Positions 1 to 4,902 are shown, counted from the first letter of the stretch. The stretch: 7,595 nucleotides of DNA from a bacterium (GCA_029781075.1 JAKOXJ010000007.1:1-7595); one strand, 5' to 3'. Numbers and translations: made by a program. Notes: generated by a model not told the origin, from the letters alone.

Positions 1-1
1 A

Positions 2-100
2 GATCTAGATAAACTATTAAATACAAAACTAACAAAAAAGAAGTTAGAACTCCTGCAGCAACTTAAAGACTGGGCAGAAGAATGCGCTAAGAGCATGTAG
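2..100 (+). CDS. C-terminal end of an unidentified protein (5' partial)
   Basis: Frame 2 is open from the window edge to a TAG at 98-100, giving 32 residues that end in Lys-Ser-Met. The fragment is rich in Leu and Lys, with leucines spaced like one face of an amphipathic helix, followed by a Trp-Ala-Glu-Glu-Cys stretch. It looks like the terminal helix of a larger protein. It contains no internal start except the last codon, so the gene must begin upstream of the window. It lies on the same strand as lemA, 52 nt upstream of the lemA start, and the lemA promoter follows it directly. No family can be named from 32 residues. The open frame could also be chance, although the codon choice resembles that of its neighbours. 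Confidence 0.5.
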   Translation, partial: DLDKLLNTKLTKKKLELLQQLKDWAEECAKSM

Positions 101-104
101 ACTC

Positions 105-113
105 TGATATACT
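105..113 (+). promoter_or_regulatory. Extended -10 promoter for lemA
   Basis: The 9-mer TGATATACT fits the extended -10 consensus (TG, one base, then TATAAT) with a single mismatch. It starts five bases after the stop of the upstream fragment. There is no convincing -35 box 16-18 nt upstream, which is normal for extended -10 promoters. Transcription would start near 120, giving a leader of about 33 nt that contains the lemA ribosome binding site. The same 9-mer occurs in the nusA promoter at 2985-2993. Confidence 0.5.
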
Positions 114-142
114 ACGTCTTGAAAGGTCTAAATATAACCTGC

Positions 143-148
143 GGGAGG
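143..148 (+). promoter_or_regulatory. Shine-Dalgarno sequence of lemA
   Basis: GGGAGG lies four bases before the ATG at 153 and supports that start. It is one of only two clear Shine-Dalgarno sequences in the window, the other being at nusA. Confidence 0.7.
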
Positions 149-152
149 ATTC

Positions 153-767
153 ATGGTTAAAGTTAAAGGAAAAGAGTTAAATAAAAAACAAAAGATCTGG
201 ACAGTAGTCGGAACTGTAGTAGCTATCGCGGTACTTTGGTTAATCTATAGCTACAACAGCCTCGTCAGCAGTTCTCAGAAGGTAGAGAGTAGCTTCGGTA
301 ATGTTCAAAGCCAATACCAAAGACGAGCGGATCTCATCCCAAACCTAGTAAATACAGTCAAGGGAGCGGCTAATTTTGAGCAAGAAACCCTATCTCAAGT
401 CGTAGAAGCTCGAGCAAAAGCAACACAGATTACCATTGATCCGGCTAATGCTACTCCAGAACAGCTTCAGCAGTATCAGAATGCCCAAGGAGAGCTAAGC
501 CAAGCCCTAGGTAAACTACTGGCAATCGCCGAGGCTTACCCCCAACTAACGGCAACCCAATCATTCCAGCAACTTCAGGATCAACTAGAGGGTACAGAAA
601 ATAGGATTCAAGTAGCTCGCTCTGACTACAATACGGTTCTAAAAAGCTACAATACCAAAGTCAGAAGATTCCCAACTATTGTTGTTGCCGGAGTCTTTGG
701 TTTCGATCAGAAACCATATTTTGAAGCCGCTCCTGGAGCAGAGAACGCTCCGGCTGTTCAGTTCTAG
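153..767 (+). CDS. lemA: LemA family membrane protein
   Basis: LemA proteins are small envelope proteins with one N-terminal membrane helix and a long helical bundle. Their biochemical role is not well defined. Here a basic N-terminus (residues 1-14) is followed by a membrane segment at about 15-33 with no obvious cleavage site, so the protein is probably anchored. The family hallmark RRADLIPNLV is at residues 57-66, followed by TVKG (68-71). LLAIAEAYP (122-130), LEGTENRI (145-152), the AR..YN motif (155-160) and the FP (173-174) and GF (183-184) motifs near the end are also typical. The length of 204 residues is close to normal for the family. The start has a Shine-Dalgarno sequence and no competing upstream start. 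The TPM/YgcG-like gene follows after 25 nt, a pairing seen in many bacteria, so the two are probably co-transcribed and act together at the membrane. Family assignment is secure; function is not. Confidence 0.95.
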   Translation: MVKVKGKELNKKQKIWTVVGTVVAIAVLWLIYSYNSLVSSSQKVESSFGNVQSQYQRRADLIPNLVNTVKGAANFEQETLSQVVEARAKATQITIDPANATPEQLQQYQNAQGELSQALGKLLAIAEAYPQLTATQSFQQLQDQLEGTENRIQVARSDYNTVLKSYNTKVRRFPTIVVAGVFGFDQKPYFEAAPGAENAPAVQF

Positions 768-792
768 TAAAAAGTGACCCGAGACCATTTTC

Positions 793-1722
793 ATGAAGCG
801 CATACTCTCAGTCTTCACGATCCTAGTGCTTTCGGTAGGTATATTACTTACAAATCAATATAGAACAAGTTCACTGGATATTCCTAGCGCCCCAAGTGGA
901 GGCTACGTAATTGATCAGGCAGAAATATTAAGTGACCAAGAAGAGACTCAGCTTGACCAACAGATTAAAACCATAAAAGATCAGACTTCTAATGAGATAG
1001 GTATACTAACTGTAAAAGATGGAGAAGGGGTAGATCCGGCTCAATTTGCAACTCAGGTTGGTCGGGAGTGGGGGGTTGGCACCAAAGAAAACAAAAATGG
1101 AGTACTTATACTTATATCTCTCCAGAATCCCAAAAAGATTCAGATTGCAGTCTCAACAGGACTTGAGGGTGTTCTTACGGACGGACTGAGTGCAAAAATA
1201 GCCAGAAATGAGATCGCTCCTAAGTTTAAACAATCAAAGTATTATGATGGGTTAAGCGCAGGAATAACTTCAATTTCTGAAGCTACAAAAGGTGAATATG
1301 CATCAAGTGATAATAACCCAGACTATACAAGCCTTAAATCAAGTGAATTTGTTATAACGATTTTTATTTTTGGTCTTATCTTTCTCCAATTCTTATTTTC
1401 GGTTATGGCATCCAGCAAGAGCTGGTGGTTTGGAGGAATACTCGGGGGTATAGGACCATTTGTATTTGGTTCGGTTACAGGATACTGGTGGCTAACAGTA
1501 TTTCTTTTGATTATTTTTGTTCCACTCGGCCTCCTATTCGACTATAAAGTCTCTAAGAACTACAAAAAACATATTGAAAGAAAAAAGAATGATAATGACT
1601 ATCATCTTCCATGGTATTTTGGAGGTGGCAGCTTCGGCTCAGGATCCGGAGGTGGATTCTCTGGCGGAGGCTTTTCCGGAGGTGGCAGCTTTGGTGGTGG
1701 AGGTGGAGGCTCTAGCTGGTGA
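793..1722 (+). CDS. TPM domain (YgcG-like) membrane protein with Gly-rich tail
   Basis: The protein has 309 residues. A hydrophobic N-terminal segment (about 4-20) looks like a signal peptide or anchor. An extracytoplasmic TPM domain (PF04536 type) spans about 36-165. It begins with VIDQAEILSD (39-48) and contains the typical GLEGVLTDGLSAKI (123-136) and YYDGLSAGI (150-158) segments. Three further hydrophobic segments follow at about 186-206, 212-229 and 231-249, then a basic stretch (251-265). The tail (277-309) is almost only Gly, Ser and Phe and ends in Ser-Ser-Trp, as in YgcG-family proteins. TPM domains have been linked to photosystem II repair and phosphatase activity in plants, but the bacterial role is unsettled. 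There is no clear Shine-Dalgarno sequence before the ATG, so translation may be coupled to lemA 25 nt upstream. The stop is TGA, and the conserved end just before it shows that TGA is a real stop here. Confidence 0.9.
   Translation: MKRILSVFTILVLSVGILLTNQYRTSSLDIPSAPSGGYVIDQAEILSDQEETQLDQQIKTIKDQTSNEIGILTVKDGEGVDPAQFATQVGREWGVGTKENKNGVLILISLQNPKKIQIAVSTGLEGVLTDGLSAKIARNEIAPKFKQSKYYDGLSAGITSISEATKGEYASSDNNPDYTSLKSSEFVITIFIFGLIFLQFLFSVMASSKSWWFGGILGGIGPFVFGSVTGYWWLTVFLLIIFVPLGLLFDYKVSKNYKKHIERKKNDNDYHLPWYFGGGSFGSGSGGGFSGGGFSGGGSFGGGGGGSSW
1621..1719 (+). repeat. Degenerate GGN-rich repeat encoding the Gly-rich tail
   Basis: This stretch inside the TPM/YgcG-like gene is a run of imperfect GGAGGTGG-type units. 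The 14-mer GGAGGTGGCAGCTT occurs exactly at 1621-1634 and again at 1678-1691. It is the most G-rich part of an AT-rich window, which simply reflects glycine codons. Its length could vary between strains by slippage. Confidence 0.7.
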
Positions 1723-1735
1723 GTTGCCAAACTCT
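1722..1735 (+). repeat. 14-nt direct repeat, copy 1, at the TPM gene stop codon
   Basis: AGTTGCCAAACTCT begins with the last base of the TPM gene's TGA stop. An identical copy lies at 2340-2353, beginning with the last base of the GNAT gene's TAA stop. In this copy, including the preceding G, the sequence can fold into a 5-bp stem (GAGTT/AACTC) with a GCCA loop. There is no T-tract, so it does not look like a terminator. Confidence 0.6.
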
Positions 1736-1759
1736 CCAAAATAGACAGCGTAGCTCAGG

Positions 1760-1790
1760 CAATGATATTGTAAATAAATCAATAACATTG
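1760..1790. promoter_or_regulatory. Imperfect inverted repeat over the GNAT promoter, possible operator
   Basis: The left arm CAATGATATTG (1760-1770) and right arm CAATAACATTG (1780-1790) match as inverted copies at 10 of 11 positions, separated by 9 AT-rich bases. The repeat covers the proposed -35 box and the whole spacer and ends exactly where the -10 box begins. A dimeric repressor bound here would block the promoter. The arrangement is seen directly; the operator role is inference. It could also be a weak RNA hairpin at the 3' end of the lemA-TPM transcript. Confidence 0.4.
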
Positions 1791-1796
1791 TATAAT
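1768..1796 (+). promoter_or_regulatory. Sigma-70-type promoter of the GNAT gene
   Basis: TTGTAA (1768-1773, four of six matches to the -35 consensus) and a perfect TATAAT (1791-1796) are separated by exactly 17 bases. The expected transcription start is about 1803, only three or four bases before the ATG at 1807. The transcript would therefore be leaderless or nearly so. Confidence 0.65.
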
Positions 1797-1806
1797 AAGT
1801 TAGGTT

Positions 1807-2340
1807 ATGAATACAGTAGCTCAAACTCTACTCGGATGTAATATCTCTGAACGTCCCTCGTTCTGGGGCTTTAATAAAGGTGAGCCTTTTGAGGTTGTGG
1901 CTCTCTCAGAAATATCTACGCTTGACGGGAGCTTCACTATAGGTGAGCCTAGAGTTTTTGAGGATACCCCCTACATATATATCGGTCATATGTCCTCTAA
2001 CCCCCAGTTTAGAGGAAAAGGCACGGGCCAAGGAAGAAGATTAGTTAAAGAATCTCTAGAGTATGCCTTAGGCAGATCTTCTGCGGTTACCTGCTATATA
2101 TTGAACCCAATAGCCATGGCGCTAATTGATGAAGAGTCACAAAGGCTTGGTTTAGCCGCATATATACATAGCCAAGATTTTAGTAGGCCTATTCCTGTAT
2201 CTGATGTCAGATCTTCTAATGAGCAATTTGGCGTTAAAAGACTAGATGTCTTAAGGGAAGGCAAATCTACATTTATCCAGGACGTAGGACTCCGGTTCCC
2301 TTCGATGATAGGATTTCAGACTGTCGTTGCTGCTGAATAA
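1807..2340 (+). CDS. GNAT-like N-acetyltransferase (putative)
   Basis: The protein has 177 residues. The central part (about 55-118) has the order of a GNAT fold: a beta strand (YIYIGHMSS), then an acetyl-CoA binding motif A of the R-x-x-G-x-G/A type at 69-74 (Arg69, Gly70, Gly72, Gly74), a helix (LVKESLEYAL), a strand (AVTCYIL), and an Asn-Pro plus helix (100-115) like motif B. GNAT enzymes transfer acetyl groups from acetyl-CoA to amines on small molecules or proteins; the substrate cannot be read here. Residues 120-177 do not match a part of the fold I recognise and may be a family-specific extension. The start is fixed by an in-frame TAG at 1801-1803 and the lack of another start before codon 62. 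There is no Shine-Dalgarno sequence. The cysteine-hydrolase-like gene follows closely and is probably co-transcribed. Confidence 0.6.
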   Translation: MNTVAQTLLGCNISERPSFWGFNKGEPFEVVALSEISTLDGSFTIGEPRVFEDTPYIYIGHMSSNPQFRGKGTGQGRRLVKESLEYALGRSSAVTCYILNPIAMALIDEESQRLGLAAYIHSQDFSRPIPVSDVRSSNEQFGVKRLDVLREGKSTFIQDVGLRFPSMIGFQTVVAAE

Positions 2341-2353
2341 GTTGCCAAACTCT
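2340..2353 (+). repeat. 14-nt direct repeat, copy 2, at the GNAT gene stop codon
   Basis: AGTTGCCAAACTCT is identical to 1722-1735 and again starts on the last base of a stop codon, here TAA. The two copies bracket the GNAT gene and its promoter, with 618 bases from start to start. The repeat also contains a TTG (2342-2344) that is a possible start of the next gene. Confidence 0.6.
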
Positions 2354-2380
2354 AACATCCAAGCTAAACTTAACCATTAC

Positions 2381-2974
2381 ATGCAAATAAAAAAATATCT
2401 TTGGCATAAAACCTACCTCTCTAGAATTCTAGGCTCCATAAACTCGAGTATATGGCGCAACTTTTGGGTAGAAGATGAGGAAGGCAACGTAGTTGATTTG
2501 TTAAAGAACGGTGATCTCAGTTGCGGGGTTCATGTGTCGGGTATACTATTGAACTTAAATCCGAGACCGCCAGCTGAGCAGGTAAAGTTTGTCACGGCGC
2601 CAATTGTAAGGGTAGATCAGCTCTATGAGGATATGGTTAATAATGGTTGGGAAAAAATTGAGTATAATTCAAAGGAAGATTTGAAGGTTGGGGATGTTAT
2701 TTTCTGGGAAGAGCTTAGGGGGTATAACGGTCGAGAAGCCGGAGGTCCACATGGTCACTGCGGATTTTATGTTGGGGATGAGTCGGCTGTAAGCGTAATC
2801 CCTAGAACAGGAACTCCTCAGATGCATGATTACCTTTATAGAGATCAGCAAGATTATATCGGTAGTTTTAACGGCAAAGAGCAAAGAAAAATAACATTGG
2901 TCCTCAGAAATGATAATCTTATGGAAAGGTTAGTTCAGCCTGCACAAGCTATAAAAACTGATATTGACGCCTAG
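2381..2974 (+). CDS. Predicted papain-like (NlpC/P60 or CHAP-type) cysteine hydrolase
   Basis: From the ATG at 2381 the protein has 197 residues. LSCGVHVSGILL holds a candidate nucleophile Cys48 at the start of a helix. DLKVGDVIFWEEL (about 101-112) matches the Gly-Asp-x-x-Phe strand of NlpC/P60 enzymes. GHCGFYVGDESAVS (about 125-138) matches their His-x-G-x-Y-x-G strand, with His126 as candidate base. The order and spacing of Cys, GD strand and His fit this fold; the third polar residue is unclear. Such enzymes cut peptidoglycan peptides or related amide bonds. No signal peptide or membrane segment is visible, so a cytosolic role is possible. The frame is open further upstream: TTG at 2342 (just after the GNAT stop) or 2327 (14-nt overlap with it) would add 13 or 18 helix-like residues. 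No start has a Shine-Dalgarno sequence. The assignment rests on motifs only. Confidence 0.55.
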   Translation: MQIKKYLWHKTYLSRILGSINSSIWRNFWVEDEEGNVVDLLKNGDLSCGVHVSGILLNLNPRPPAEQVKFVTAPIVRVDQLYEDMVNNGWEKIEYNSKEDLKVGDVIFWEELRGYNGREAGGPHGHCGFYVGDESAVSVIPRTGTPQMHDYLYRDQQDYIGSFNGKEQRKITLVLRNDNLMERLVQPAQAIKTDIDA

Positions 2975-2993
2975 CCAGTTAGTTTGATATACT
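2964..2993 (+). promoter_or_regulatory. Strong sigma-70-type promoter of nusA
   Basis: TTGACG (2964-2969, five of six matches) lies 18 bases before TATACT (2988-2993, five of six), and a TG at 2985-2986 makes the -10 extended. This is the best promoter in the window. The -35 box overlaps the last codons of the upstream gene. Transcription is expected to start at about 3000, leaving a leader of about 83 nt before nusA. Confidence 0.75.
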
Positions 2994-3014
2994 AAATTTA
3001 GTACTGAAATCCTT

Positions 3015-3044
3015 ACCGAGCTTGACCGAATAGCCCGGTTTTTT
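3015..3044 (+). terminator. Weak intrinsic terminator in the nusA leader, candidate attenuator
   Basis: ACCGAGCT (3015-3022) pairs with AGCCCGGT (3032-3039) over eight positions with one A-C mismatch, leaving a 9-nt loop. A run of six T follows (3039-3044), broken by a G at 3045 and then TT. The element lies downstream of the nusA promoter and upstream of the nusA start, so nusA transcripts must pass it. It would also end transcription from the GNAT/hydrolase unit. A second ACCG at 3025-3028 can pair with the same CGGT as a shorter alternative stem. No antiterminator arm is evident. Confidence 0.65.
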
Positions 3045-3068
3045 GTTAAGAAAGCATAAAACACATCG

Positions 3069-3074
3069 AAAGGA
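3069..3074 (+). promoter_or_regulatory. Shine-Dalgarno sequence of nusA
   Basis: AAAGGA lies eight bases before the ATG at 3083, an ideal spacing, and fixes that start. Confidence 0.75.
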
Positions 3075-3082
3075 AAAAATAT

Positions 3083-4174
3083 ATGAAAAGCTTAAAATTA
3101 GATCAACTCTCAGAAGCAATAAAGTCTCTAGCACAGGAGCGAAATGTCCCAGAAGAGACAGTATTCAGCGCAGTAGAAAACGCATTTGCAGCTGCTTGGA
3201 GACGCGATTGCGGAGAGCGTGGACAAAATGTCTCTGCAAACTTCAATATTAATAATGGGGAGCTAGAAATCTTTGTTAATTATGATGTCGTAGAAGAAGT
3301 GGAAGACGAGCTCACTCAACTAACAGTAGAAGATGCGAAGAAGATTGATAAAGAAGCAGTAGTAGGTGGAAGCGTAAGAAAAGCACAGGAAGTACCAGAA
3401 GACTTCGGACGTATTGCCGCCCAAACAGCCAAACAGGCTATCATCCAGAGTCTAAAAGAGTCTGAATCTAAGATCATGGTTGACGAATATAAAGATAGAG
3501 TTGGCACCGTTATCGCTGCAAGCATACAGCGCGTAGAGTCTCGCTTCGTAAAAGTAGATCTCGGTCGTGCCAGTGCCCTAATGCCAAAAGAAGAGCAGGT
3601 CCCAGGCGAGCGCTATAACATGGGAGAAAGACTAAAGTTCTATATTAAAGAGATTGATGACGAAGGTAGAATCCCTACAATGATCGTTTCTCGCTCTTGC
3701 CCAGAGCTAGTCATTGAGCTATTTAAACAAGAAGTCCCAGAGATATCTGATGGAGCAGTTCAGATAAAAGGAATAGCTCGTGCTCCTGGACTGAGAACAA
3801 AAGTCGCAGTATTCACTGACATTCCTGGTGTTGACGCAGCCGGTACCCTAATCGGTGGTCATGGAGTCCGCGTAAAAGCAGTTAATGCTGAGATTGGTGA
3901 CAACGAAAGATTAGATATTGTTGAATGGTCAGAGGATCCTGCAGAGTACATCACACGGGCACTCTCTCCGGCTAAAATCGAAAGTATTGAGCTAAATGAG
4001 AGTAACAAGACCGCACAGGTTCATGTTTCTGAGGAGGAAGTAAGGATCGCAATTGGTAGGGGTGGCGCTAATGTCCGCCTTGCTGGTGAGTTAACAGGAT
4101 ATGAAATCGATGTTATCAAGCCAGAAATGTCAGAGGATTCAGAGAAAGAGCAAGAAGATTCAGAACAAGAATAG
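3083..4174 (+). CDS. nusA: Transcription termination/antitermination factor NusA
   Basis: NusA binds RNA polymerase and nascent RNA, promotes pausing and intrinsic termination, and takes part in antitermination complexes. This 363-residue protein has the core set of domains: an N-terminal polymerase-binding domain (about 1-130, including the hallmark DFGRIAAQTAKQAI at about 108-121), an S1 domain (about 135-205, with ALMPKEEQVPGERY), KH1 (about 210-285) and KH2 (about 290-350). KH2 keeps a normal GRGG loop at 325-328 in AIGRGGANVRLA. KH1 is unusual: where most NusA proteins read roughly DPVGACVG-x-x-G, this one reads DAAGTLIGGHG (251-261), with a GGHG loop. A short acidic tail follows KH2, and there are no proteobacterial acidic repeats. 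The usual neighbours rimP and infB are absent on both sides, so the gene is a single unit between its own promoter and a strong terminator. Confidence 0.96.
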   Translation: MKSLKLDQLSEAIKSLAQERNVPEETVFSAVENAFAAAWRRDCGERGQNVSANFNINNGELEIFVNYDVVEEVEDELTQLTVEDAKKIDKEAVVGGSVRKAQEVPEDFGRIAAQTAKQAIIQSLKESESKIMVDEYKDRVGTVIAASIQRVESRFVKVDLGRASALMPKEEQVPGERYNMGERLKFYIKEIDDEGRIPTMIVSRSCPELVIELFKQEVPEISDGAVQIKGIARAPGLRTKVAVFTDIPGVDAAGTLIGGHGVRVKAVNAEIGDNERLDIVEWSEDPAEYITRALSPAKIESIELNESNKTAQVHVSEEEVRIAIGRGGANVRLAGELTGYEIDVIKPEMSEDSEKEQEDSEQE

Positions 4175-4196
4175 AATCTGAAATAGGTTACCCAGC

Positions 4197-4230
4197 AAGA
4201 AGATCCCGGATGAGTATCCGGGATCTTCTT
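4197..4230 (+). terminator. Strong intrinsic terminator after nusA
   Basis: AAGAAGATCCCGGAT (4197-4211) and ATCCGGGATCTTCTT (4216-4230) form a perfect 15-bp stem with a GAGT loop. The GC-rich core is flanked by A-rich and T-rich ends that are themselves paired, so the hairpin could work in both directions. It starts 22 nt after the nusA stop and ends 18 nt before the DsbA-like gene. Confidence 0.85.
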
Positions 4231-4231
4231 A

Positions 4232-4240
4232 TGTTAAACT
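4232..4240 (+). promoter_or_regulatory. Possible extended -10 element of the DsbA-like gene
   Basis: TGTTAAACT has the TG-n-TA...T pattern of an extended -10 element, but the hexamer matches the consensus at only four positions and there is no -35 box. If used, transcription would start about one or two bases before the ATG at 4249, giving a leaderless mRNA. The only support is that the terminator leaves just 18 nt for a promoter. Confidence 0.25.
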
Positions 4241-4248
4241 AATAGAGT

Positions 4249-4902
4249 ATGAACAAGAAGTTTTGGATATTTTTTATAGTTTTAGTTATAGGAATATTTG
4301 GCTTGGCTATCTCATCAAGCAAAAATAATAGCTCAACAAGTCGTAAGATTGATGATCCGACCATAGTACAGTCAGATGACCATATAAGAGGTAAGACAGA
4401 CTCAAAGGTCTACGTAATTACCTACGGAGACTATGAGTGCCCAGTTTGTAATGCCTGGGAGCCTGAACTTCAAAAAATTAGAGAAGAATACAATGATAAA
4501 GTCGCGTTTGTGTTTAGAAACTTTCCACTCACGGATAAGCACGTAAATGCATATGCAGCAGCAAGGGCCGCAGAGGCAGCAGCCAAGCAGGGCAAGTTCT
4601 GGGAGATGCATGATATGCTTTACACCCGCTGGAGCGAATGGAAAGGTGATAATAAGAGCGCTCAAAGTAAGTTCGAACAATATGCCCAGGAACTTGGACT
4701 TAACATGGATCAATACAAATCAGACTACGAATCAGAGTCTGTCGCAGACAGGATAAATAGCGATTTACAATCAGCTTCAAAAGTCGGGGCAGAGGGTACT
4801 CCGACATTCCTAATAAATGGACAAAAAGTAGAAGTTGGGGCGGTCTCTACTGGTGGACAAAAGATGAGGCAGCTACTAAATGAAAAGCTAGCTCAGCAAT
4901 AA
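4249..4902 (+). CDS. DsbA family thiol:disulfide oxidoreductase, membrane-anchored
   Basis: The protein has 217 residues. A short basic start and a hydrophobic segment (about 5-21) anchor it to the membrane or act as a signal peptide. A Ser/Asn-rich linker (22-35) follows, then a DsbA-like thioredoxin domain (about 37-215). The active site CPVC is at 64-67 in the context YGDYECPVC, and these are the only two cysteines in the protein. The cis-proline loop is EGTPTFLING (182-191), with Pro185. The helical insertion between them (about 95-180) is typical of the DsbA/Thioredoxin_4 group. The predicted role is to form or shuffle disulfides in exported proteins; a VKOR- or DsbB-type partner would be needed and is not in the window. 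The start is fixed by an in-frame TAG at 4243-4245. There is no Shine-Dalgarno sequence. The aminopeptidase gene starts 19 nt after the stop, so the two may share a transcript. Confidence 0.92.
   Translation: MNKKFWIFFIVLVIGIFGLAISSSKNNSSTSRKIDDPTIVQSDDHIRGKTDSKVYVITYGDYECPVCNAWEPELQKIREEYNDKVAFVFRNFPLTDKHVNAYAAARAAEAAAKQGKFWEMHDMLYTRWSEWKGDNKSAQSKFEQYAQELGLNMDQYKSDYESESVADRINSDLQSASKVGAEGTPTFLINGQKVEVGAVSTGGQKMRQLLNEKLAQQ

Noticed and set aside
119..138. Second lemA promoter formed by TTGAAA (119-124) and TATAAC (133-138)
   Set aside because: The two boxes are only 8 bases apart, far too close for a functional promoter.
1721..1734. GAGTT/AACTC hairpin after the TPM gene as a transcription terminator
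   Set aside because: The stem is only 5 bp and no T-tract follows; it is better recorded as part of the direct repeat.
1517..1744. 75-codon + strand open frame overlapping the end of the TPM gene
   Set aside because: It is an out-of-frame reading of the glycine repeat, which gives an artificial Ala/Glu/Val-rich tail.
1723..1773. Read-through extension of the TPM protein past TGA
   Set aside because: The family normally ends in Ser-Trp just before this stop, and the 16-codon extension has no family resemblance.
3043..3252. 69-codon open frame overlapping the start of nusA
   Set aside because: It is out of frame with the conserved NusA N-terminus and begins inside the leader terminator's T-tract.
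4402..4713. 103-codon open frame on the minus strand inside the DsbA-like gene
   Set aside because: It lies entirely antisense to a gene with a clear CPVC active site and cis-Pro loop. The translation has no recognisable domain and there is no promoter or ribosome binding site.
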